DNA of 60,945 nt from an uncultured Myxococcaceae bacterium. GTDB lineage: Bacteria > Myxococcota_A > Polyangia > Polyangiales > Ga0077539. The translations under genes were made by a program, and so were the position numbers. A model generated the notes under the pieces. The model was given only the letters and a program-made list of their open reading frames with translations, had not been told where the DNA came from and did not search any database. Location: assembly GCA_945952225.1 (NCBI GenBank), contig CAMFHP010000040.1, positions 1 to 60,945 on the forward strand, in the 5' to 3' direction. Shown here in pieces: positions 18,192 to 26,700 of this stretch (its first letter is position 1; each line of letters begins with the position of its first letter).

Positions 18192-18740
18192 TCAAACGCT
18201 TCCGTCGAGGCGCGCCGCAGCGACCGAGACCTCGACGCGCACGTCTCGGCGGACGCGCAGCGCGCCCAGGAGCGCGGTGTAGGGACGGATGCCCCACGCG
18301 GGCTGGTCGATCGAGTGTGTGACGCGCCAGCGGTCTCCGTCGCGACGCGCGGTGGCGGTGATGGGCTGCGACGCGCCCGCGATCACCAGGTTGCCCGTGA
18401 GCGCGACGCCTTCGCCCGAAGGCGCGAAGGTTCCCGTGAACACCACCTCGCGGTGCTTCGACGCGTGGAGCACCTCGTCGCGCATCGCGGCCTCGATCTT
18501 TCGACGGTCCGACTCGGAGAGCGCGTGCGGCGTGTCGTGCTCGTGCGCGCGGGCACACACCACACGGATCGACCCGACGTCGATGCGCAGCTCCACGGAG
18601 CGCGTGTCGGGGCTCACCTGCAGCGTCGCCGTCGATGCGCGCAGCCGCAGGTCGTGCCCCGCCGCCGAGAGCACGCCCTCGCGAAAGGTGAACAGCTCGA
18701 CGTCGAGCTCGCGGTCACGAAGGAGCAAGGGTTCAGGCAT
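18192..18740 (-). CDS. YceI-like domain protein
   Basis: A protein of about 182 residues with a YceI/lipocalin-like beta-barrel pattern: VELRIDVGSIRV, then DRRKIEAAMRDEVL, VVFTGTF, LTGNLVIAGASQPI and a closing strand. The family binds isoprenoid-like or amphiphilic ligands. No signal peptide is visible, so it may be cytoplasmic, unlike E. coli YceI. ATG 18740 begins where homologous domains begin; an in-frame ATG at 18785 would add 15 residues. Neither has a clear ribosome-binding site. Confidence 0.75.
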   Translation of the reverse strand: MPEPLLLRDRELDVELFTFREGVLSAAGHDLRLRASTATLQVSPDTRSVELRIDVGSIRVVCARAHEHDTPHALSESDRRKIEAAMRDEVLHASKHREVVFTGTFAPSGEGVALTGNLVIAGASQPITATARRDGDRWRVTHSIDQPAWGIRPYTALLGALRVRRDVRVEVSVAAARLDGSV

Positions 18741-18857
18741 CGACACACCGTGGGAGGACGCGGAGATCACGTCGTCCGCGAGCATCGCGCCGCGGCAGGG
18801 GCCGCGAGAAGCGAAACCCCTGCGGCGTTCGCGAACGGTGTTCCGCGTGGCGTGCGG

Positions 18858-21014
18858 TCAGTCGGCGATGTTGTCGAAGGGGTTCGCGCTGGCCACGGGG
18901 GTCATGCGCGCGACGTCAATGCGACGGGTCTCGCGAATTGCGCCGCTGGCGAAGCTGCCCTCGACGAGCTCGTAGCCGAGGAGCGCGAAGGTGCGTCCGC
19001 GCCAGAAGATCGGGCGGGCGTTGCCATACCAGTCGGAGCACGAGGCGACGCAGTGGTCGTCGAGGCTGGCCGCGCGCCCGCGAAGGCGCCCCGCTTCGGT
19101 GAACCGCAGGTCGTTCACGCGCAGAAAGACCACCGCGCTCGACACGGTGCGAAGCTGGTTCCAGGCGCCGCCGTCGTCGCCGTTCGTGATGGGGAGGCCG
19201 AGCATGCCGCGGCGATCACCGTCGGGCGCGAAGAAGAAGCCGTGCGAGCGGGTCTCGCCCTGCGATGCGCCGGCGACGGAGTGCTGCCCCACCACCGTCG
19301 GCGTCGCATCGAGCGCGATCGACGAGAACGTGAGCCCGCCGCGCGCGTTGCCCACCGCGAGCGCATCGCGACCGAGCGGTTCGAGGCGCTCGACAGAGTG
19401 CGGGATCGTGAGCTGCGTCGCGGTGTTGTGGGCCACGTCGAAGACGACGAGTGCGTGCGTGTTCTCGTTGCGCGCGGCGCCGCGGTCGTACCACCCGTCG
19501 CCCGCGCCGAGGAGCAGGTGGTCTCCCACGAAGCGGTTCTGCATCGAGTACGCGTTGCCGCCCACCGACGGGAGCCCGCGGTACGCCGATCCCTCCATGG
19601 TGCTCAGCGTGTCGCGAAAGCGCGCCATGGGCACACGCAGCAGGCCCGCGGCGGTGCTCCCCTGCTCCGAGCCCCACATGCCCTCGCCATGACCCTCCGC
19701 GCGCACCACCACGCGCATCGTGTCGCCGCGCTCGTCGAAGCTGAACTGATCGATCGGCGTGCCGCGCGCGCGCACCGCGCCCATCGTCGATCCGTCGAGC
19801 GGCACGCGGTAGAGCACCGCGGGCGGCGGCGTCGACTCGCCGGTGATGGTCTCCTCCTGCGCCCAGGGCTCGCGCTGGCCGCCGACCCAGAGGTAGACCG
19901 CGCTGCCCGAGACGTACATGTTGCGATCCTCGGGGCCCACGACCCCCGCCGCGGTGCACGCGAAGCCGCGGTTCGCGAGGTCGCAGGTCATCACCGTGTG
20001 CACCGTGGGCTGCCACCCGAGGGCCTGCACCGGGCGGTAGAGCCGGTCGAAGTTCACCACCGCCTCCCACGCGCCGTCGTGCGTGTGGCGCACCGCGGGG
20101 AGCGTGAGCCCGTGGTCGTCGTCGCGCAGCGGGATGGGCATGTACATCACGAGCTTGTGGCCCACGAGGCGGCTCGCGTAGTTGCGCGCGGAGTAGTAGT
20201 CCGACGAGCGCACGTACATCGTGTCGCGCCATGCGATCGCGCCGTTCGCGTCGATGTCGAAGAGGCCCACTTCGGTGGCCTGCGCGCGGTAGCTGTACCC
20301 GATCACCAGCACCGTATCGCCGTCGACGAGCATCTCGTCGTACCAGTCGCCGTGCGGTCGTCCGCGTCCCCATGCGTTCACCGCGGAGAGCGTCGTGAGC
20401 CCCGCGTCGCCGAGGCGCACCGTGAAGAGACGACCGCGTCGCAGGAGCACGAGCTGGTCGCCGTGCATCTTGACGATGTCGCCCTCTTCGATGCCCTGCA
20501 CCTGGTTGTTGGTGATGCTGTCGTTGCCCTGCGGATCGACGGTGCCGTTGCAGTTGTCGTCGACGCGTGCGCCCGGTCCGCCTGCGCGTGCCGCCCCAGA
20601 GCCGTAGCCCGATCCGGTGCCGGTGCCCGCGCCGTGTCCGAGTGTGCCGAGGGATCCGAGGCCGATGGTGCCCTCCCCCGTTCCGCCGCCGCCCATCGGA
20701 GCCGCCGCGGCCTGCGGTGCGGCTTCGGCCGAGAGCACGCCGCCCCGCTCGCGTGCGAGGCCCCGTTGCGTGCGCGCTGCGCGGGCGGCGAGCATCGCGC
20801 GAACGCCGTCGCGCGAGCCGAAGGGAACGAGTCGATCCTGCGGTGCGGTGGGGTCGGCGACCGCGGGCGCGGCGGCGTTGGCGCGGGGCACATCGCGTGT
20901 CGCGAGTCCTGCATCGGACGCGCGCGGCGTCGCGGGCGGTGCCGTCGGCGACGTGCGCTGGCAGGCGGCGAGGAGGAGCAGCGGGGCGAATCGTGCGAGC
21001 GTGGGGTGTTGCAT
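18858..21014 (-). CDS. Beta-propeller domain lipoprotein
   Basis: A 718-residue lipoprotein: the signal peptide ends in lipobox LAAC with Cys18. A low-complexity Ala/Gly-rich linker (20-140) follows, with a short DDNCNGTVD segment like MopE metal-binding motifs. The rest resembles secreted beta-propeller proteins (PF09826-like); the entry motif NNQVQGIEEGDIVKMHGDQL is typical and repeated blade strands continue to the end. Unlike related proteins it has no obvious protease-like domain. The role is unknown, probably on the outer surface. The neighbouring YceI-like gene lies 117 bp downstream. Confidence 0.85.
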   Translation of the reverse strand: MQHPTLARFAPLLLLAACQRTSPTAPPATPRASDAGLATRDVPRANAAAPAVADPTAPQDRLVPFGSRDGVRAMLAARAARTQRGLARERGGVLSAEAAPQAAAAPMGGGGTGEGTIGLGSLGTLGHGAGTGTGSGYGSGAARAGGPGARVDDNCNGTVDPQGNDSITNNQVQGIEEGDIVKMHGDQLVLLRRGRLFTVRLGDAGLTTLSAVNAWGRGRPHGDWYDEMLVDGDTVLVIGYSYRAQATEVGLFDIDANGAIAWRDTMYVRSSDYYSARNYASRLVGHKLVMYMPIPLRDDDHGLTLPAVRHTHDGAWEAVVNFDRLYRPVQALGWQPTVHTVMTCDLANRGFACTAAGVVGPEDRNMYVSGSAVYLWVGGQREPWAQEETITGESTPPPAVLYRVPLDGSTMGAVRARGTPIDQFSFDERGDTMRVVVRAEGHGEGMWGSEQGSTAAGLLRVPMARFRDTLSTMEGSAYRGLPSVGGNAYSMQNRFVGDHLLLGAGDGWYDRGAARNENTHALVVFDVAHNTATQLTIPHSVERLEPLGRDALAVGNARGGLTFSSIALDATPTVVGQHSVAGASQGETRSHGFFFAPDGDRRGMLGLPITNGDDGGAWNQLRTVSSAVVFLRVNDLRFTEAGRLRGRAASLDDHCVASCSDWYGNARPIFWRGRTFALLGYELVEGSFASGAIRETRRIDVARMTPVASANPFDNIAD

Positions 21015-21164
21015 GGCGGCGTTGCTGACCGTGCGAGGGTGTCGGAGTTCCTCGCGAACGTCACCGTCGGATGCAGCGTGCGGTGACGACGGAGGCCCTG
21101 CGCGTGCGCGCGGTCTTCGTGAAACGCGTGATGCGGCGGATCGTTGGGTCGCGCGGTGCGCGGG

Positions 21165-22043
21165 TCAGCGCGTCGGAGACGAAGGGTCTTCGTCCTCGGG
21201 CGGGAGCGAGGCCCCGGCGCGACCGCGCAACGGCGGCACGTGGAGCTCGCACGCGAAGCCGTAGAGGTATCCGCCGAGGCGCTGGAGCAGGAGGTGTCGC
21301 CCCACGAGGAGCGTCCAGAGTCGGTCGCGGTCGGCGCACTCGGAGCCGGGACGGCGCGGAGCGGGCCGACGGGCGCCCTCGGGGAGCGTGCTCTCCTGGA
21401 GCCATTGCGCGTCGCGCGCGAGCGCCTCGACCTCGTCGCGCGTGAACGGATGCTTCCCCTCGATGCGCGCGGCGTGAACGGTGAAGAGGCGCGCGACCGT
21501 CGCCGCGTCTTCGAGCGCAGGCGCGAGCCCGCGGCGGCGTCCGAGGCCCGCCACCACCTCGCGCGGAAGGAGCCCCTGCGCGGCGAGCGCCTGGGCGCTC
21601 TGCACGAACGCACGTCGACGGGGTGCCACCCGCTTGAGTGCGGCGCTCACGTTCTGCGGCGTCGCCACGGGCACGTGCGCGGTGCGGTCGGCCGCGTGCA
21701 CGACGGCGCGCGCCACGTCGGGCGCTTCGAGCGCCGCGAGGAGCGGGAAGCGCGGGAGCTCTCCCGCGAGCCTCGACGGCTGTGCGAAGAGGTCGTCGAC
21801 GGCGACGCGCACGTTCGCGAGCGCGAGGCGCGCATCGCCCGGATAGGGGATCACCGCAGACGAAGGCAGCGCCCTGGCTTCACCGATGAACTGCGCGAAG
21901 CACTGCGCGTAGCTGCGACGTTGGGCCGACGGCGCGAGTCCGTCGTCGTAGCCCACGGTGATCGCGGGCGGCGGGCTCGACACCTGCACGAGGATCGGAG
22001 GGGCCGCACGCGTACGGCGCGGCGGGGGGCTGGTTCGGGGCAT
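21165..22043 (-). CDS. Hypothetical protein, 292 aa
   Basis: I do not recognise a family. The protein has a Pro/Arg-rich N-terminus, is otherwise rich in Ala, Arg and Leu and mainly helical, and ends in a Leu-rich segment (DRLWTLLVGRHLLLQRLGG near 240-258) followed by an acidic tail. No signal peptide or membrane segment is evident. The strand is chosen by codon bias and balanced composition; the overlapping plus-strand frames are Arg-rich. A later start is possible. It stands alone, with about 150 bp on either side. Confidence 0.6.
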   Translation of the reverse strand: MPRTSPPPRRTRAAPPILVQVSSPPPAITVGYDDGLAPSAQRRSYAQCFAQFIGEARALPSSAVIPYPGDARLALANVRVAVDDLFAQPSRLAGELPRFPLLAALEAPDVARAVVHAADRTAHVPVATPQNVSAALKRVAPRRRAFVQSAQALAAQGLLPREVVAGLGRRRGLAPALEDAATVARLFTVHAARIEGKHPFTRDEVEALARDAQWLQESTLPEGARRPAPRRPGSECADRDRLWTLLVGRHLLLQRLGGYLYGFACELHVPPLRGRAGASLPPEDEDPSSPTR

Positions 22044-22200
22044 CGCACGCTCTCCATGCGCGCCCGCGGCGAGGCGGTGCGGCGGCCACGATCGCCGCTG
22101 CCGGGCACCGCGCGCGGGGCGCTTGCACCCTCAGGACAACGGCCATCGGGAGGTGCGCTGAAGCTCCGCCGTCGCGATTCCGAAGTCCGGTCGCCGCGCG

Positions 22201-23130
22201 CTACGACGACACCGAGACGCGGTGCGCGCGCGACACGATCACGTCGCGCGCCGGGGCCTCGGCGACGGCGCCATCCCACACCACCACGCGTTCGAGCGCG
22301 CCGTGTCCACGCACCGTCGCAGCGTCTCCGAGCACCGCGCCTCGGAGTGCGACCCCCGCGTGCGAACACCCTTCGCCCACGAGCGCCGCGCGGTCGCGCG
22401 CGTCGAAGCCCGGCATCGTGATGCGTCCTTCGAGGAGCGCGAGGTTCGCATCGAGGTAGGCGGCGGGCGTCCCGAGGTCGAACCAGGGCGCCGCTTCGAC
22501 CACGCCCGACACCCGCTCGCCGCGCGCGAGCAGTCGCCGCAGCGTGTGGCGCACCACACATCCATCGACGGGGAGGTCGTCGGCCACGCGCGACGAGAGG
22601 ATGTACACGCCCGTGAAGAGGCAGCGCCGCGTGGGCTCGTCGCAGGGCGGCCCCTCGTTCAGGATGCGCACCACGCGCCCCGCGCGGTTCACCTCGATCA
22701 CGCCCGCCTTCTCGGCGCGCGGATCCTCGCGGAGCACCATGGTCATCCACGCGTCGGTTGCGCGGTGGTGCGCCATCGCCACGGTGAGATCGGGCGCCGA
22801 GAGCACGTCGCCGTTGAACACCACGAAGTCGCCGCCACCAAGGTGGGGAAGCGCGTTGCGGATGCCTCCGCCCGTGCCGAGGATCGTCGTCTCCGTGAGC
22901 ACCGTGAGCGACTGACCGAGGCGTGCGGCGTGCGGTGCGAGGGCGGGCTCGACCTGTGCGGCGAGGTGGTGCGCGTTGGCGACGAGGTGACGCACGCCGT
23001 GGAGGGCGAGCACCTCCATCGCGAAGGTCGCCAGCGGACGGTTCACCACAGGCACGAGGGGCTTGGGGCGTTCGTCGGTGAGCGGGCGGAGGCGGGTTCC
23101 GAGGCCCGCGCAGAGGACCATGCCGTACAC
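22201..23130 (-). CDS. Sugar-1-phosphate nucleotidyltransferase
   Basis: A 309-residue enzyme that activates a sugar-1-phosphate with an NTP. The pyrophosphorylase signature GLGTRLRPLTDERPKPLVPV starts at residue 9, and NGDV carries the metal-binding Asp. The C-terminal 70 residues form a short left-handed beta-helix-like region (hexapeptide-type). Closest families are mannose-1-phosphate guanylyltransferase and MurNAc-1-phosphate uridylyltransferase; sequence alone does not settle the sugar. It is divergent from a Ser/Thr kinase gene and close to ugd, which suggests polysaccharide precursor supply. Confidence 0.88.
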   Translation of the reverse strand: MYGMVLCAGLGTRLRPLTDERPKPLVPVVNRPLATFAMEVLALHGVRHLVANAHHLAAQVEPALAPHAARLGQSLTVLTETTILGTGGGIRNALPHLGGGDFVVFNGDVLSAPDLTVAMAHHRATDAWMTMVLREDPRAEKAGVIEVNRAGRVVRILNEGPPCDEPTRRCLFTGVYILSSRVADDLPVDGCVVRHTLRRLLARGERVSGVVEAAPWFDLGTPAAYLDANLALLEGRITMPGFDARDRAALVGEGCSHAGVALRGAVLGDAATVRGHGALERVVVWDGAVAEAPARDVIVSRAHRVSVSS

Positions 23131-23179
23131 GACGGAGGGAGGTACCCGATGGCGCGCGTGCCGCGCGAGAAAACTGCCG

Positions 23180-23209
23180 TTGCTCGCCGGGCGACCGGTG
23201 CCCTACAAC
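23180..23209 (+). promoter_or_regulatory. Candidate leaderless promoter of the Ser/Thr kinase gene
   Basis: TTGCTC (23180-23185), an 18-bp spacer, and TACAAC (23204-23209) resemble sigma-70 boxes. Transcription would start about 7 nt downstream, essentially at GTG 23217, so the mRNA may lack a 5' leader. No ribosome-binding site is seen upstream of the GTG. Confidence 0.4.
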
Positions 23210-23216
23210 GCTCGCC

Positions 23217-24203
<987 letters not shown>

Positions 24204-24228
24204 ACGGGCGGTGATAGCCCCGCGACCC

Positions 24229-25548
24229 ATGCGCATCGTCGTCGTTGGGACTGGATACGTGGGTCTCGTGGCCGGCACCGGCTTCGCGGAGTTCGGCAAT
24301 CGCGTGGTGTGTGTCGACACCGACGTGTCGAAGATCCGCATGCTCGAAGGCGGGCAGATTCCGATCTACGAGCCCGGCCTCGAAGAGCTCGTGAAGCGCA
24401 ACGTCGCCGAGGAGCGCCTGCTGTTCAGCACCGACCTCGCGACCGCGGTCGTCGGCGCCGACGTGGTCTTCATCGCCGTGGGCACGCCCCCGCGCGAAGA
24501 CGGCAGCGCCGACATGAAGTACGTGATGGCCGTCGCCGCGCAGCTCGCGAAGGTGCTCACGAGAGACACCGTCGTGGTGCTCAAGAGCACGGTACCCGTG
24601 GGCACCAACGACCGCGTGCAGGCCCTCCTCGACGCCGAGGCCACGGTGAAATGCACGGTGGTTTCGAACCCCGAGTTCTTGAAGGAAGGCGACGCGATCA
24701 ACGACTTCTTGAAGCCCGATCGCGTGCTCATCGGCGCGCGCGACGACTTCGGTCGCTCGGTGATGCGCAAGCTCTACGCGCCGCTGCAGCTCAACGTCGA
24801 CAAGCTGCTCTTCGTCGATCCGCGGTCGGCGGAGCTCGCGAAGTACGTCGCCAACTCCATGCTGGCGACCCGCATCTCGTTCATGAACGACATCGCGCGG
24901 CTCTGCGAGGCCGTGGGCGCCGACGTCACGAGCGTGCGCAAGGGCGTCGGATCGGATACGCGCATCGGCACGAAGTTCCTCTTTCCGGGCCCGGGCTACG
25001 GCGGGAGCTGCTTTCCGAAGGACGTCAACGCGCTGCTCTTTCTCGCGCAGGAGCACGGCGTCGACCTGAGCCTCGTGCGCGCCACCGAAGAGATCAACGC
25101 GCGGCAGAAGTCCGTGCTCTTCGACAAGCTCGTGAAGCACCTCGGCTCGCTCGCCGAGAAGCGCGTGGCCGTGTGGGGTCTCGCGTTCAAGCCCCGCACC
25201 GACGACGTGCGCGAGGCCCCTGCGCTCGTGCTCATCGAGCGCCTCGTGGCCGCCGGCGCCGAGGTGCGCGTGCACGACCCCGCAGCCCGCGCCACGGCCC
25301 GCAGCGCGCTCGGAGCGACCGCCGACAAGGTGATCTTCGTCGACCATCCCTACGACGCCACCGTGGGCGCCGACGCGCTCGTGCTCGTGACCGAGTGGCA
25401 GGAGTACCGCTCGCCCGACCTCGAACGCCTCTCGAACCAGATGCGCCGCAAGCTCCTGCTCGATGGGCGCAACGTGTGGGGTACCGTCGATCCCGAAGCG
25501 GCGGGCTTCACCTACGAGGGCATCGGGCTCCTGCGCCCGAAGGCCTGA
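24229..25548 (+). CDS. ugd: UDP-glucose 6-dehydrogenase
   Basis: A 439-residue enzyme that oxidises UDP-glucose to UDP-glucuronate with two NAD+. The NAD-binding motif GTGYVG is at 7-12 and the catalytic Cys261 lies in GYGGSCFPKD. Length and domain order are normal for the UDP-glucose/GDP-mannose dehydrogenase family. ATG 24229 matches the start of the Rossmann fold; an in-frame GTG at 24211 would add six residues. It follows the Ser/Thr kinase gene closely and supplies uronic acid precursors for the polysaccharide genes downstream. Confidence 0.95.
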   Translation: MRIVVVGTGYVGLVAGTGFAEFGNRVVCVDTDVSKIRMLEGGQIPIYEPGLEELVKRNVAEERLLFSTDLATAVVGADVVFIAVGTPPREDGSADMKYVMAVAAQLAKVLTRDTVVVLKSTVPVGTNDRVQALLDAEATVKCTVVSNPEFLKEGDAINDFLKPDRVLIGARDDFGRSVMRKLYAPLQLNVDKLLFVDPRSAELAKYVANSMLATRISFMNDIARLCEAVGADVTSVRKGVGSDTRIGTKFLFPGPGYGGSCFPKDVNALLFLAQEHGVDLSLVRATEEINARQKSVLFDKLVKHLGSLAEKRVAVWGLAFKPRTDDVREAPALVLIERLVAAGAEVRVHDPAARATARSALGATADKVIFVDHPYDATVGADALVLVTEWQEYRSPDLERLSNQMRRKLLLDGRNVWGTVDPEAAGFTYEGIGLLRPKA

Positions 25549-25635
25549 GCGACGCGTTCCCCGCCACGGCGCGGCGCGCGTGCGTCGTGCTAACGTCGCG
25601 CGATCTGTTTCCCCGCACGCGGAGGCATCGACGTC

Positions 25636-25833
25636 ATGGCCGGATCATCGCAACAGACGAAGGTCGAAGAGGCGCGGAAGAAGGGCATCGTCGCAGCGGT
25701 CACCGCTGCGGGCGCCGTCGGAGCGGCCGTTGCAAGCGCGCCCGTCGTGGCCGTCGTGGGCTTCGGGGCGAGCGCCTACTTCGGCTACAAGTGGATCAAG
25801 TACCGCATCGACAACGGCATCCGATTCACGTGA
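25636..25833 (+). CDS. Small hypothetical membrane protein, 65 aa
   Basis: A short protein with a charged N-terminus (residues 1-17), a long Ala/Val/Gly-rich hydrophobic stretch (18-49) with a GxxxG-like pattern, and a basic C-terminus. It probably spans the inner membrane once or as a tight hairpin. GGAGG lies 10 nt before ATG 25636, which supports translation. TAACGT at 25591-25596 may be a -10 box. No family recognised. Confidence 0.65.
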   Translation: MAGSSQQTKVEEARKKGIVAAVTAAGAVGAAVASAPVVAVVGFGASAYFGYKWIKYRIDNGIRFT

Positions 25834-25898
25834 TGCGCTGAAGCGTGACGCCGCGTCGCGCGTCCATTCCCTCCAGTGAGCGCGGCGGTCGCGATCGC

Positions 25899-25928
25899 TT
25901 GACCCGAGAACACCGCCGCAAGTAGGGT
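25899..25928 (+). promoter_or_regulatory. Candidate promoter of the OmpH/Skp-like gene
   Basis: TTGACC (25899-25904), an 18-bp spacer, and TAGGGT (25923-25928) form a sigma-70-like pair (5/6 and 3/6 matches). The gene start follows 21 bp downstream with GGAGGT at 25940-25945. Confidence 0.45.
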
Positions 25929-25949
25929 CCGCCGCCGCTGGAGGTCTCA

Positions 25950-26630
25950 TTGCATAGCCGTTCTCTCTCCTCCTACTTCGCCACCGAGCGCAGCCGGAGC
26001 CGTCTGGTCTCGCTGCTCGTGGCGCTTGCCCTCGCGATGGGCGCGCCGAAGCTCTACGCGCAGGTGCGCATCGCCGTCGTCGACATGCAGCGCGCGCTGC
26101 TGGAGACCAACGAGGGCCGCCGCGCGAAGGCGCAGCTCAAGAAGCTCTTCGAAGCGCGCCAGGAGCAGCTCAACGCCCGTCAGGAGACGCTCAAGCGCAT
26201 GCTGGAAGACATCCAGAAGCAGAAGAACGTCGTCGCGCGCGAGGCGCTCGAGAAGCGCATGAACGAGTACCAGGCCGAGTTCGTGAAGCTCCAGCAGAGC
26301 TACAACGAGTACCAGCAGGAGCTCGCCCAGAAGGAAGCCGAGCTCACGAAGGGCATCCTCGTGAACCTGCAGGGCGTGGTCGCCCACATCGGCGACTCGG
26401 GCGAGTACGACGCGATCTTCGACCAGGGCGCCGTCGTGTGGTCGCGCACGCAGTACGACATCACGGGCCAGGTGATCCGCGAGTACAACACCGCGCACCC
26501 GGCCGCCGCGCCTGCGCCCACGGGTGGTGCCGACGCGGGCGCTGCTCGCCCCACGACGCCCGCAGCGCGTCCCACGACGCCCGCCGCGCGCCCTGCAGCT
26601 CCCGCGGGACCGCATCCCCGCACGAACTGA
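25950..26630 (+). CDS. OmpH/Skp-like periplasmic chaperone
   Basis: A 226-residue exported protein. A signal peptide (hydrophobic core about 19-31) is predicted to be cleaved after LYA at residue 37. The Skp fold follows: a short beta strand (VRIAVVDMQRALLET) then a long Gln/Glu/Lys-rich coiled coil (about 55-140), and a closing strand region. Skp holds unfolded outer-membrane proteins in the periplasm. The C-terminal 45 residues are a Pro/Ala/Thr-rich tail with repeated ARPTTPA, absent from E. coli Skp. The start is TTG 25950, with GGAGGT only 4 nt upstream; no ATG precedes the signal peptide. Confidence 0.85.
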   Translation: MHSRSLSSYFATERSRSRLVSLLVALALAMGAPKLYAQVRIAVVDMQRALLETNEGRRAKAQLKKLFEARQEQLNARQETLKRMLEDIQKQKNVVAREALEKRMNEYQAEFVKLQQSYNEYQQELAQKEAELTKGILVNLQGVVAHIGDSGEYDAIFDQGAVVWSRTQYDITGQVIREYNTAHPAAAPAPTGGADAGAARPTTPAARPTTPAARPAAPAGPHPRTN

Positions 26631-26646
26631 TCGCACGCCCGCGATC
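26629..26646. terminator. Small hairpin at the end of the OmpH/Skp-like gene
   Basis: GATCGC (26629-26634) and GCGATC (26641-26646) form a 6-bp stem with a 6-nt loop overlapping the TGA stop codon. It lies between convergent genes and is followed by a C-run rather than T-run, so termination is only a suggestion. Confidence 0.3.
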
Positions 26647-26700
26647 GTTCCCCCCGCACCGCGCGCTCCCCACGGAGGCGCGGCGCGCTTCATTTCACGG

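Noticed and set aside
18025-21086. Long plus-strand frames opposite the YceI-like and beta-propeller genes
   Set aside because: Antisense shadows; the minus frames carry lipobox, propeller and YceI motifs.
21144-22421. Plus-strand frame of 425 codons
   Set aside because: It crosses the ends of two minus-strand genes and is Arg-rich noise.
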